64,000 bases of DNA from positions 558,001 to 622,000 of the forward strand of contig NZ_JBFNXW010000001.1 of assembly GCF_040811775.1 (NCBI RefSeq), written 5' to 3'. The notes under the pieces were generated by a model that worked only from the letters and a program-made list of their open reading frames with translations, made no database searches and was not told the DNA's origin. Within the stretch, counting starts at the first letter, position 1; every line of letters begins with the position of its first letter. Position numbers and translations under genes: made by a program. Positions 33,665-42,353 of this stretch are shown here, piece by piece. This stretch comes from Balneola sp. MJW-20 (GTDB lineage: Bacteria > Bacteroidota > Rhodothermia > Balneolales > Balneolaceae).

Positions 33665-34753
33665 ATGATCGTTGCCTATCTTGATGTTATGATCATCTAC
33701 AATATCCCACTTAGTAAAAAAGAACTCTTAATTGCGCTATCGGTATTCCTGCTGGTATTTAGTAGTGTTATAATGTCCCGAGCTGTCAGATTAAATAGTT
33801 CAAGCTCTTTAGTCTTCACTGAACCATATGAGCTTATTCTTACCGAACGCACCGAACTGAATGATTTGGTTGAGATGCTTTCTACAGACCTCAACAATTT
33901 TGAAGAAGATGAATTTATATGGGCAGCAAGATTATTAGGCTGGAATCAATACCAGGCAGGCAGATACTTCTTTGACAGCACTTCATCCTATGAAAGTTTT
34001 GTATCTAAGATAGGGAGGGGAATACAGGATCCCGTTGATATTGTAGTTACTCCCGGAATCAATGTCGAATCATTTTCAAAAATCATATCCCGTCAAACAA
34101 AACTTGATTCCGCAGAGATCATCAGTCAGTTCACTGATTCCGTTTCCTTATCCCGGTATGGTATGAATAAAGAAGTTTTATTTGGCAGGATGCTACCTGA
34201 GACCTATAAGATGTACTGGAACAGTAGTGCTGAACAAGTAATTGAAAGACTGCTTGATGCATTTGAAAAAAATGTTATTGAACCGGAAAAAGACAGGATC
34301 GACAGTCTTGGATATTCCATAGATGAAATACTTGCACTTGCTTCTATCGTTGAATGGGAGGCAAATCTTGATGAAGAAAAAAACAGGATCAGTGGTTTAT
34401 ACTGGAACAGGTTGGAGAGAGGAATGCTTTTACAAGCAGACCCAACGGTAAATTATGCCATAGGAGAGAGAAGAAGAGTACTATTTGAAGACTATCAGCT
34501 TGATCACCCATTCAATACTTATGTGAATAAAGGACTACCTCCCGGACCGATTACAAATCCATCACTGACTACTATTAAAGCCGCTTTATACCCTGAAGAT
34601 CACAATTTTTTATATATGGTGGCAAGTCCGGAGGGAGGCCATACCTTTACTTCTACTTTTGAAGAGCATCGTATCGAAAGTGAAAAATGGAGAAAATGGC
34701 TGAGAGAACAATACAGGATCCGAAGAAGAAAGGAGGCTGAAAACAGCAACTGA
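33665..34753 (+). CDS. mltG: Endolytic peptidoglycan transglycosylase MltG
   Basis: Cleaves glycan strands near the inner membrane and ends chain growth. A short N-terminal tail and one membrane span (about 19-37) precede a LysM-like region and the YceG/MltG domain. The catalytic Glu230 is in ASIVEWE, followed by the family signatures GLYWNRL and LLQADPTVNYA. At 362 aa the length is normal. The alternative ATG at 33689 would also keep the span. It converges with the TPR/binding-protein gene (7 bp apart). Confidence 0.93.
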   Translation: MIVAYLDVMIIYNIPLSKKELLIALSVFLLVFSSVIMSRAVRLNSSSSLVFTEPYELILTERTELNDLVEMLSTDLNNFEEDEFIWAARLLGWNQYQAGRYFFDSTSSYESFVSKIGRGIQDPVDIVVTPGINVESFSKIISRQTKLDSAEIISQFTDSVSLSRYGMNKEVLFGRMLPETYKMYWNSSAEQVIERLLDAFEKNVIEPEKDRIDSLGYSIDEILALASIVEWEANLDEEKNRISGLYWNRLERGMLLQADPTVNYAIGERRRVLFEDYQLDHPFNTYVNKGLPPGPITNPSLTTIKAALYPEDHNFLYMVASPEGGHTFTSTFEEHRIESEKWRKWLREQYRIRRRKEAENSN

Positions 34754-34760
34754 TCTCGAA

Positions 34761-36458
34761 TTAGTCTTCCAATGTAGATATGCGGTTGATCTTAACCTCT
34801 TCATTTACCTGAGTTCCCCGAAATGAAACCCTCGTGGACAAACCCTGGTATCCATTTAACTCTTTGAGCCCATCTGTAAGATAATCTGGATTTTGAACCC
34901 GACTAAAGGTATTCAGAAGTACCGTTGCCACATCATACCCGATATAAGAAAAACGACTCGGGTTAGTACTGAAACGCAGACGGTATTCTCTGTCAAATTC
35001 ATTTCTCAGACTGTCGGTTCTGCCGGTGCTTAAAGTCTGGGTATAATAAATGGGGTTGTTTCGTTTGATGATCCCTGAATATTCCATCGTAGCCCATTCT
35101 TCCGATCCTAAAAGAATAGATTCATTTCTGTAAGCTTCAATCTCTGTTAACATGGCATTGATCAAAGTCGGGGCTACTGAACCTGTAAAAGGAGCATAGA
35201 TGGCATCTATTTGATAGGTTCTCAAAGTGTCAAAATCCGGGTCAAGGATCTTTGTAAAATCCTGGATATCGTATCCCATAGACTCAAGGTCACGTACATA
35301 GTATTGTACTACTTCCACATCATTTTCCCTCATAACTTCTCTGAAAGCAAGGGCTGATTGTTCTCCATAGGAATTCTTCTCGGCTATAATTGCCACAGTG
35401 TCTACATCCAGGTAATTAACAGCGTATTCTCCAATTTTACGGCCCTGCACTTCAAAGTTCGGGTTTAGCTGAAAGAGGTATTTGCTGTCTTTTACTAACT
35501 GATTTGAATTTGATAATGGCGTAATAGCAGGTATTTCAAAATCTTCGGTCAGATCAGCGTATGAATTGGCTACTTCTGAGAACAGAGGGCCGATTAGAGC
35601 ATCAATGTCATGGTTCCAGACAAGATCATTAAACACTTCAGTTGCTTTTACTGGGTCAGATGCTGTGTTTTTATAAATCAGAAAAGCTTTTTTGTCGGAG
35701 TTATCTCCGTTAAAACGTTCAAATGCGAGTTGAATGCCGAAATATAAACTTTGAGAAATTTCATACTGAGGCTCATCAGGATCGAACTGTGGAAGTGCGA
35801 CACCGACTTTATATGTTATTCCTTTTGGAGCCATAGGATATTTTACCGAGGAAAACTCCTGAGCGTACATGGTACTGTCTGTCAGAGAAGAGTAAAGTCT
35901 TTGTACTTCAAATGACCCGGAATCGGCCACGGTGGATGTATAGGAATCTAGTAGAACCCGTGCAGTTGCCAGATCAACTTTTCCAAAAGCTGCTCTTATT
36001 AGGTCATATCTGACCTGTTCATTGTCCGTTCTTCGAAATGCATCATAACGCTGATCGAGAGAAAGGTAATTGACCAGATCACGATAAAAATAACCGGCTT
36101 CAGTACCTACTGCTCCAAACCCCCCGGATTCCTTTATTTGATATAAAATATCCAGTGCCTTCGAATGATCATCCAGTTGAAAATGAGTTAAAGCGAGAGC
36201 AAAATTAGCTTCCAGCTGATAATCATCTGAGGCTGCAGCTTTTTGGAATAAGCTACGGGCCTTCAGATAATTTCCCTGATTGAAACGGATTCTACCGGAA
36301 TAATAATAAGCTTCAGGATCATTAATCTGATCAAAGATAAGCTGAGCTCTTTCGAAATCACCACTCCTGAATAACCTGATACCGTCCTGAATATTCTGGC
36401 CAAATCCTGTTGTTGCTGTCAACAGCATTAATAGCAGACAAAGACTAATTTTCTTCAT
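34761..36458 (-). CDS. TPR plus type 1 periplasmic-binding-fold protein (LpoA-like)
   Basis: Signal peptide (about 1-20), TPR-like helical repeats (about 21-190: FRSGDFERAQLIFDQI, FNQGNYLKARSLFQKAA), then a type 1 periplasmic-binding fold of about 350 residues (KVGVALPQFDP onward). This order, helical N-domain followed by a PBP1-type domain, is that of the penicillin-binding-protein activator LpoA, and the converging neighbour is mltG. No lipobox is seen, unlike LpoA. An amino-acid-binding or other ligand-binding protein is the alternative reading. Confidence 0.75.
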   Translation of the reverse strand: MKKISLCLLLMLLTATTGFGQNIQDGIRLFRSGDFERAQLIFDQINDPEAYYYSGRIRFNQGNYLKARSLFQKAAASDDYQLEANFALALTHFQLDDHSKALDILYQIKESGGFGAVGTEAGYFYRDLVNYLSLDQRYDAFRRTDNEQVRYDLIRAAFGKVDLATARVLLDSYTSTVADSGSFEVQRLYSSLTDSTMYAQEFSSVKYPMAPKGITYKVGVALPQFDPDEPQYEISQSLYFGIQLAFERFNGDNSDKKAFLIYKNTASDPVKATEVFNDLVWNHDIDALIGPLFSEVANSYADLTEDFEIPAITPLSNSNQLVKDSKYLFQLNPNFEVQGRKIGEYAVNYLDVDTVAIIAEKNSYGEQSALAFREVMRENDVEVVQYYVRDLESMGYDIQDFTKILDPDFDTLRTYQIDAIYAPFTGSVAPTLINAMLTEIEAYRNESILLGSEEWATMEYSGIIKRNNPIYYTQTLSTGRTDSLRNEFDREYRLRFSTNPSRFSYIGYDVATVLLNTFSRVQNPDYLTDGLKELNGYQGLSTRVSFRGTQVNEEVKINRISTLED

Positions 36459-36515
36459 GCATCTAATAATTGAATTATATTCAGTATAACCGGAGATGGA
36501 GGAAAATGTTCTGAA

Positions 36516-38066
36516 TTATTCCCATTCAATCGTGGCAGGTGGCTTAGAACTAATATCATAAACCACACGATTCACTCCTTTAACTTCATTGATGATCCTG
36601 TTGGATACGTTTGCAAGAAAATCATAGGGCAGATGAGCCCAGTCAGCTGTCATACCATCCAGACTGGTTACTGCTCTAAGAGCTACCGTAAATTCATAGG
36701 TTCGTTCGTCACCCATCACTCCAACACTCTGGACAGGTAGAAGAACAGCCAGAGCCTGCCATACATCATGATAAAGTCCCTTTTCCTTCAATTCTTCTAC
36801 AAATATATAGTCTGCTTCTCGCAACAAGGAAAGATTGTCTTTTCCCAGCTCACCCAACACTCTGATACCAAGTCCGGGGCCAGGAAAAGGATGTCGGCTA
36901 ATGAAATGTTCCGGTATACCTAAGGTCTTACCTACTTCCCTGACCTCATCTTTGAATAACTCTCTTACCGGTTCTATAAGAGATAATTTCATTTTCTCTG
37001 GTAGCCCGCCCACATTATGATGGGACTTTATGGTTGCGGAAGGCCCTTTAAAGTTTACGCTTTCAATGACATCCGGATAGAGTGTGCCTTGTGCCAGGTA
37101 TTTGAATTTTTCCTGATGCTGGACAAAATCATCAAATACATCGATAAAAGTACGTCCGATAATTTTTCTTTTATCCTCCGGATCACTGACGCCGTTCAGT
37201 CTCTCCAAAAACATCTCTGATGCATCCACACCTTCTACCGGCAGATGAAGATCGTCTCTGTAAAGTTTTAGTACGTTCTGAAATTCATTTTTACGCAGCA
37301 AACCATTGTCCACAAACAAACACTGTAGCTGATCTCCGATCGCTTTGTGCAGAAGGGTAGCAACAACTGTAGAGTCTACACCTCCTGACAGGGCACATAA
37401 CACACGGTCTGATCCCACTTGCTCCCGAATTGACTTTACATGAGTCTCAATAAATGAATCTGCAGTCCAGTCACCTGAACATTGACAAATATTTTTAGCA
37501 AAATTCTTCAGAAGCTGTGATCCGAACCTGGTGTGAGCCACTTCCGGATGGAATTGAACTCCGAATATTTCTTTTTGAGTATGGCGTACTGCAGCAACTT
37601 TGGCATTTGCTGTATGCGCGATGATCCTGTAGGAGGAGGGAAGCTCATGAATATGATCCCCGTGACTCATCCAAACCACTGAATCATCGGGAATATCTTT
37701 CAGCAAGTCTGAATGATCATCAATGTTCAGTCTGGCTCTACCGAATTCTCTTTTATCAGCTTTGTCAACACTGCCAGGGATCTCATTATGAGACAAAAGC
37801 TGCAGTCCATAACATACTCCCAGTACCGGTATTCCCCAGTTCAGAACTTCCTTCTGTAGTTCGGGTGCATCCGGATCGTTCACACTTTTAGGTCCACCTG
37901 AAAGGATTACTCCTTTGGGAGTAGGTTCTTTTACCTCATTCAGATCGACATTGTAAGGGTGAATCTCACAATAGATGTTCAACTCTCTTAATCTGCGAGC
38001 GATCAGCTGAGTGAACTGTGAACCGTAGTCAAGGATCAGGATCCACTCGGAATGGCGGCTATGCAT
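36516..38066 (-). CDS. guaA: GMP synthase (glutamine-hydrolysing)
   Basis: Converts XMP to GMP. The class I amidotransferase domain has nucleophile Cys85 (GVCYGLQLL) and the His/Glu pair in QFHPEVAHT. The ATP pyrophosphatase domain starts with the P-loop [10 protein letters not shown] (about 229-238), and the C-terminal dimerisation domain ends in the conserved [18 protein letters not shown]. At 516 aa it is complete. It is 12 bp after gcvH in a minus-strand run with accC, accB and efp. Confidence 0.97.
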   Translation of the reverse strand: MHSRHSEWILILDYGSQFTQLIARRLRELNIYCEIHPYNVDLNEVKEPTPKGVILSGGPKSVNDPDAPELQKEVLNWGIPVLGVCYGLQLLSHNEIPGSVDKADKREFGRARLNIDDHSDLLKDIPDDSVVWMSHGDHIHELPSSYRIIAHTANAKVAAVRHTQKEIFGVQFHPEVAHTRFGSQLLKNFAKNICQCSGDWTADSFIETHVKSIREQVGSDRVLCALSGGVDSTVVATLLHKAIGDQLQCLFVDNGLLRKNEFQNVLKLYRDDLHLPVEGVDASEMFLERLNGVSDPEDKRKIIGRTFIDVFDDFVQHQEKFKYLAQGTLYPDVIESVNFKGPSATIKSHHNVGGLPEKMKLSLIEPVRELFKDEVREVGKTLGIPEHFISRHPFPGPGLGIRVLGELGKDNLSLLREADYIFVEELKEKGLYHDVWQALAVLLPVQSVGVMGDERTYEFTVALRAVTSLDGMTADWAHLPYDFLANVSNRIINEVKGVNRVVYDISSKPPATIEWE

Positions 38067-38078
38067 GAAATCTTTTTG

Positions 38079-38459
38079 TTAAGCGATTATGTCCTGATAA
38101 TCTTCAGCGGACATCAGATCTTTAAACTGATCAGGATTTGTCATTTTAATTTTGATCATCCAACCACCCTCATATGGGTCGTCATTAACCATTTCAGGTT
38201 CGTCTTCCAGATCCTCATTGATTTCGAGGACTTCTCCGTCAACCGGGGCGTAAAGATCTGAAACCGTTTTTACCGCTTCTACTGTACCAAAAGTATCATC
38301 TTTTGTGAATTCATAGCCTGCTTCTTCGAGTTCCACAAATACAATATCTCCTAATTCGCTTTGTGCGAAATCGGTAATTCCTATGGTCGCGGTCCCGTCT
38401 CCGTTATCACGGATCCATTCATGCTCACGGGTATATTTTAATTCTGATGGTACGTTCAT
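38079..38459 (-). CDS. gcvH: Glycine cleavage system H protein
   Basis: Lipoylated carrier of the glycine cleavage complex (126 aa). The lipoyl-lysine is Lys64 in VEAVKTVSDLYAP, the standard surrounding sequence. No gcvT or gcvP gene is in the window, so the partners are elsewhere. It starts 2 bp before the accC stop and is followed by guaA. Confidence 0.95.
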   Translation of the reverse strand: MNVPSELKYTREHEWIRDNGDGTATIGITDFAQSELGDIVFVELEEAGYEFTKDDTFGTVEAVKTVSDLYAPVDGEVLEINEDLEDEPEMVNDDPYEGGWMIKIKMTNPDQFKDLMSAEDYQDIIA

Positions 38460-38461
38460 GG

Positions 38462-39814
38462 TTAGTCCTTCGGTACAAATTTAAATGATCGTTCTAAATA
38501 CTTGGTATCAAATTTTCCTTTCTTAAAGTTCTCATCATCGAGTAACTGAATCTGAAAAGGTATTGTGGTCTTAATTCCTTCAATAATGAATTCTTCAAGA
38601 GCTCTTTTCATTTTTCTGATCGCTTCATCACGTGTGGGGGCGGTACAGATCAGCTTGGCGATCATGGAGTCATAATTTGGCGGAATTCTGTAACCTGAGT
38701 ATGCGTGTGTATCCAGTCTTACTCCATGGCCGCCCGGGGGATGAAATACGGTAATTTCACCGGCAGAAGGGCGGAAGTTATGGGCCGGATCTTCTGCATT
38801 GATCCTGCATTCAATAGAGTGAAGCAGGTCAAAGTTAAATTCAGTTTCTTCGATCTTTTCACCTGCTGCGATCCGGATCTGCTCGGCAACCAGGTCATAT
38901 CCGGTTATTTCTTCTGTTACCGGATGCTCAACCTGAATTCGGGTATTCATTTCCATGAAATAGAAATTGTGGTCATCATCCACAAGGAATTCTACGGTAC
39001 CTGCTCCTTCATAATCTACTGCTTTGGCGGCGTTTACCGCAGCATCACCCATTCTTTTTCTGAGTTCAGGTGTCATAAGGGGAGAAGGTGCTTCTTCCAA
39101 TACTTTTTGGTGTCGTCGCTGCATAGAGCAATCTCTCTCACCAAGGTGCATGGCATTCCCATGTTGGTCGGCCAGGATCTGAATTTCTACGTGATGAGGA
39201 TTTAATACGAACTTCTCTATATATACCGCAGGATTGTTAAAGGCAGTTTCAGCCTCACTGCGACACATTTCATAATTTCTTTTAAGATCCTCTGCTTTTT
39301 CAACCAATCGCATACCGCGGCCTCCGCCACCAGCCGAAGCCTTAATGATGACTGGGTATCCAATATCATCACAGATCTTTTTTGCGGTTTCATAATCTTC
39401 AACGACTCCGTCACTGCCAGGCACGACCGGTACTTTATTTTCAATCATGGTAGCCTTAGCAACGGCTTTATCCCCCATTCGGGAAATAGCGTCTGGAGAA
39501 GGACCAATAAATTTGATTTCATGTTCTTCACAAATACGTGAAAACTCTGCATTCTCTGAGAGAAATCCGTATCCCGGGTGAATTGCTTCCGCATTGGTAA
39601 TCTCCGCTGCGGCAAGTATACTCGGAATTTTCAGATAGCTGTCTTTTCCTGCAGGAGGGCCGATACAGACTGCTTCATCTGCAAATTTAACATGCAGTGA
39701 ATCCGCATCAGCGGTAGAGTAAACGGCTACCGTTTTGATACCCATTTCTCTACAGGTTCTTATTACCCGTAGTGCAATTTCACCGCGATTGGCGATAAGA
39801 ATCTTATTAAACAT
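38462..39814 (-). CDS. accC: Acetyl-CoA carboxylase, biotin carboxylase subunit
   Basis: ATP-grasp biotin carboxylase for the first step of fatty-acid synthesis (450 aa from this start). It begins with the standard [19 protein letters not shown]; the ATG at 39814 is preferred over a TTG at 39841 that would overlap accB. ATP-site loop [12 protein letters not shown] and the catalytic [14 protein letters not shown] are intact. It is 13 bp after the accB stop. Biotin for the complex would come from the bioB pathway. Confidence 0.96.
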   Translation of the reverse strand: MFNKILIANRGEIALRVIRTCREMGIKTVAVYSTADADSLHVKFADEAVCIGPPAGKDSYLKIPSILAAAEITNAEAIHPGYGFLSENAEFSRICEEHEIKFIGPSPDAISRMGDKAVAKATMIENKVPVVPGSDGVVEDYETAKKICDDIGYPVIIKASAGGGGRGMRLVEKAEDLKRNYEMCRSEAETAFNNPAVYIEKFVLNPHHVEIQILADQHGNAMHLGERDCSMQRRHQKVLEEAPSPLMTPELRKRMGDAAVNAAKAVDYEGAGTVEFLVDDDHNFYFMEMNTRIQVEHPVTEEITGYDLVAEQIRIAAGEKIEETEFNFDLLHSIECRINAEDPAHNFRPSAGEITVFHPPGGHGVRLDTHAYSGYRIPPNYDSMIAKLICTAPTRDEAIRKMKRALEEFIIEGIKTTIPFQIQLLDDENFKKGKFDTKYLERSFKFVPKD

Positions 39815-39827
39815 ATGCTGGGATGTC

Positions 39828-40301
39828 CTATTTAATGACAAAAAGTGGTTGGTCGAATTCTACTGCCTGTCCGTCTTCAACAAGGATCTTTACGATCTCA
39901 CCACTAAGGTCAGATTCGATCTCATTCATGATCTTCATGGCTTCGACGATACAAAGTGTATCTCCTTTGGAAACTTTATCTCCGACTTTCACAAAGGCAT
40001 CTGAATCAGGAGAGGGCGCTTCGTAAAATGTACCAACGATTGGTGATTTAACTACTTCCCCATCTACCTGGTCTGAACTACCGGAAGCATCAGATTGCTG
40101 TGAGGCAGGGGTATGAGGTTGTACGGGAGCAGCCGTGGCCTGTGGCTGAGGTGCCGGAGCCGCTGGTTGAGTATAAGTTACCGTCTCAACAGTTCCCTGT
40201 TTTTTGACTTTTATTTTAAAATCACCTTCCTCAATTGAAACCTCATTTACATCAGATTCCGAGATCAGGTTCAAAATGTTCTTAATGATTTTTAGATCCA
40301 T
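39828..40301 (-). CDS. accB: Acetyl-CoA carboxylase, biotin carboxyl carrier subunit
   Basis: 157 aa. An N-terminal helical/strand part (1-40), a Pro/Ala/Gln-rich linker (about 44-80) and the biotinyl domain with the [10 protein letters not shown] motif, Lys123 being the biotinylated residue. It is placed 7 bp after efp and directly before accC, the common efp-accB-accC arrangement. Confidence 0.96.
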   Translation of the reverse strand: MDLKIIKNILNLISESDVNEVSIEEGDFKIKVKKQGTVETVTYTQPAAPAPQPQATAAPVQPHTPASQQSDASGSSDQVDGEVVKSPIVGTFYEAPSPDSDAFVKVGDKVSKGDTLCIVEAMKIMNEIESDLSGEIVKILVEDGQAVEFDQPLFVIK

Positions 40302-40308
40302 GATTCAA

Positions 40309-40878
40309 TTATTTTGCTCGTTCTAAATATTCGCCTGTACGGGTGTCAACTCTGACCTTCTCACCTTCATTGATAAAAAGCGGAACCTGTACTACAGCTC
40401 CTGATTCCAGAGTGGCAGGTTTGGAGCCCCCTTGTGCGGTATCTCCGCGTACACCGGGGTCTGTATTTTCTATAGTTACTTCGATCTGATCCATTGGCTC
40501 GGCATATAGTACGCTTTCTTCATCAGCATTGAAGTACAGCGTGCAAGTATGACCGTCTACCAGATAGTCCTTGCGATTTACCTGAGAGGGGTTAACCGGG
40601 ATTTGCTCATAGGTATCATTGTTCATGAAAAAGTAGAGCTGACCATCGTTATACAGGTATTGGTATTCTCTGCGTTCGACCCTTACGGATTCAACATTTT
40701 CTCCAGATCGGAAAGTCTTATCTATATTTTTTTCATTTACGATACCCTTTAGTTTGGTGCGAACAAATGCACCGCCTTTTCCGGGTTTTACATGCTGGAA
40801 TTCGGTGATAGAATACAGTTCACCGTCAAGATCCAGTACAAGTCCGTTTCGGAAGTCCGAGGTTGAGACTTTAGACAT
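40309..40878 (-). CDS. efp: Translation elongation factor P
   Basis: Relieves ribosome stalling at polyproline motifs (189 aa, three OB-like domains). The tip loop reads VKPGKGGAFVR with Lys34 in the position that is modified in E. coli; whether it is modified here is unknown, as no epmA is in the window. The ATG is preceded by GGAGG (40889-40893) and a good -33/-7 promoter (40911-40942), so the efp-accB-accC-gcvH-guaA group probably starts here. Confidence 0.96.
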   Translation of the reverse strand: MSKVSTSDFRNGLVLDLDGELYSITEFQHVKPGKGGAFVRTKLKGIVNEKNIDKTFRSGENVESVRVERREYQYLYNDGQLYFFMNNDTYEQIPVNPSQVNRKDYLVDGHTCTLYFNADEESVLYAEPMDQIEVTIENTDPGVRGDTAQGGSKPATLESGAVVQVPLFINEGEKVRVDTRTGEYLERAK

Positions 40879-40910
40879 TAAATATTTTCCTCCGAGTTAA
40901 TTTTGACGCT

Positions 40911-40942
40911 CAAAAATACCACTCACTGTTATGTATAACAAG
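40911..40942 (-). promoter_or_regulatory. Bacteroidota-type promoter before efp
   Basis: On the minus strand CTTG (40939-40942) is followed after 20 nt by TATTTTTG (40911-40918), an exact TAnnTTTG -7 box. The expected leader to the efp ATG is about 25-30 nt and contains GGAGG. Confidence 0.55.
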
Positions 40943-40957
40943 AACAAATGGGATTGA

Positions 40958-42310
40958 TTAAAACAAGCCAACCAATGTTTGTCCAAGAGTATACAGAATT
41001 GCAGCAGGGCATATGAATTTTATGAAGATCGGCCAGACCTTAACAAATAATGTTTGTCTTATACCGGCAAAGCCATACTCCATTTCATTAATGGCATTTT
41101 CCGTTTTCCAGGCATACCCTATAAAGACACAGATCAGAAATCCGCCTAATGGTAATCCAATATTGTTGAATACAATTACGAAGTAATCGATCAGGTTTGG
41201 GTTAAAGGAAATAATGATCGATACCACCAGGATTCCCAGTCCGATGTTGCGGGCAGCTTTTTTCCTCGTTACATCGTACTCATCTATAGCATATGATACC
41301 GGGACCTCGAGAAGTGAGATCGTAGAAGTAAGAGCTGCAATACTCAGAAGGAGAAAGAAGGTCACACCGAAAATAGTGCCTATAAAACCCATGCTGTTAA
41401 ATAAGGCCGGGAGCACCGTGAATACCAGTGTTGTACTGTCAGCAAGCTGACCATCCACAAAGATATTGACCCCGTTTGATTGTGCCAGATACATTGCAGG
41501 AATGATCAGTAATCCGGCCAGGAATGCAATCCCAACATCAGCCAAGGTAACGAATGCTGCAGCCTGGGGAATATTTTCTTTTTTATTCAGATATGAACCA
41601 TAGGTAATGAGCGCTCCCATACCCAGAGATAAGGAGAAGAAAGCCTGACCCATTGCTGAAAAAATGAGGTCCGCATTTATCATGCTGAAATCCGGTAAAA
41701 GATACTCCCGAATTCCCTCCGCGCTTCCGGGTTGAAACAATACATAGACGATCATAATGACAAGAATACCGATCAGTAAAGGCATCATGGTTTTCGTGGC
41801 TCGCTCGATACCATCACTAACTCCACCTGAGATGATCTTAATGGTACCCAGCATGAATACTGTAGCAACAATAGCATTTTTCAATCCGTTACCGGTATCT
41901 TTTAACCAGTCTGCAGCGGCGGGCATATTAAGTGCCAGAAATAATTCCTCAAAGGCATAGCCGAATGCCCAACCAGCAATTACCGTATAAAAGGAGAGGA
42001 TCATCACGCCACATATGACCCCCCAAAGACCTACCAATGGGAAGAATTTATTTGAATGAAGGGCTTTAAATGCTCCCACCGGGTTTTTTCCCGTATTCCG
42101 ACCAATAGTAATTTCAGCAACCATAACAGGAAAACCGATCAGAAAGGAGCAGATAAGATAAATGATCAGAAAAGCGGCTCCACCATTAGATGCAACCTGT
42201 GTCGGGAATCCCCATATATTTCCTAAACCAACGGCAGAACCTGCGGCAGCAAGGATAAAGCCTAATTTTGAATTCCATGAACCACGATCTGTATTTGTAC
42301 TAACAGCCAA
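40958..42310 (-). CDS. Second sodium-dependent (NSS family) transporter
   Basis: Na+ symporter (450 aa, about eleven to twelve spans) with the TM1 motif GSAVGLGNIWGFP. It differs strongly from the NSS protein at 22919-24415, so the two are not a recent duplication. The start is TTG at 42310, supported by GGAGG (42317-42321) six nt upstream; there is no nearby ATG. The 79-bp gap to efp carries the efp promoter. Confidence 0.92.
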   Translation of the reverse strand: MAVSTNTDRGSWNSKLGFILAAAGSAVGLGNIWGFPTQVASNGGAAFLIIYLICSFLIGFPVMVAEITIGRNTGKNPVGAFKALHSNKFFPLVGLWGVICGVMILSFYTVIAGWAFGYAFEELFLALNMPAAADWLKDTGNGLKNAIVATVFMLGTIKIISGGVSDGIERATKTMMPLLIGILVIMIVYVLFQPGSAEGIREYLLPDFSMINADLIFSAMGQAFFSLSLGMGALITYGSYLNKKENIPQAAAFVTLADVGIAFLAGLLIIPAMYLAQSNGVNIFVDGQLADSTTLVFTVLPALFNSMGFIGTIFGVTFFLLLSIAALTSTISLLEVPVSYAIDEYDVTRKKAARNIGLGILVVSIIISFNPNLIDYFVIVFNNIGLPLGGFLICVFIGYAWKTENAINEMEYGFAGIRQTLFVKVWPIFIKFICPAAILYTLGQTLVGLF

Positions 42311-42316
42311 ATTTTT

Positions 42317-42321
42317 CCTCC
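42317..42321 (-). promoter_or_regulatory. Ribosome binding site that fixes a TTG start (NSS)
   Basis: GGAGG on the minus strand, six nt before the TTG codon at 42308-42310; it is the reason for accepting the TTG start. Confidence 0.65.
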
Positions 42322-42353
42322 ATAGGATTAATATTAAACGGGCCTAAAATATT

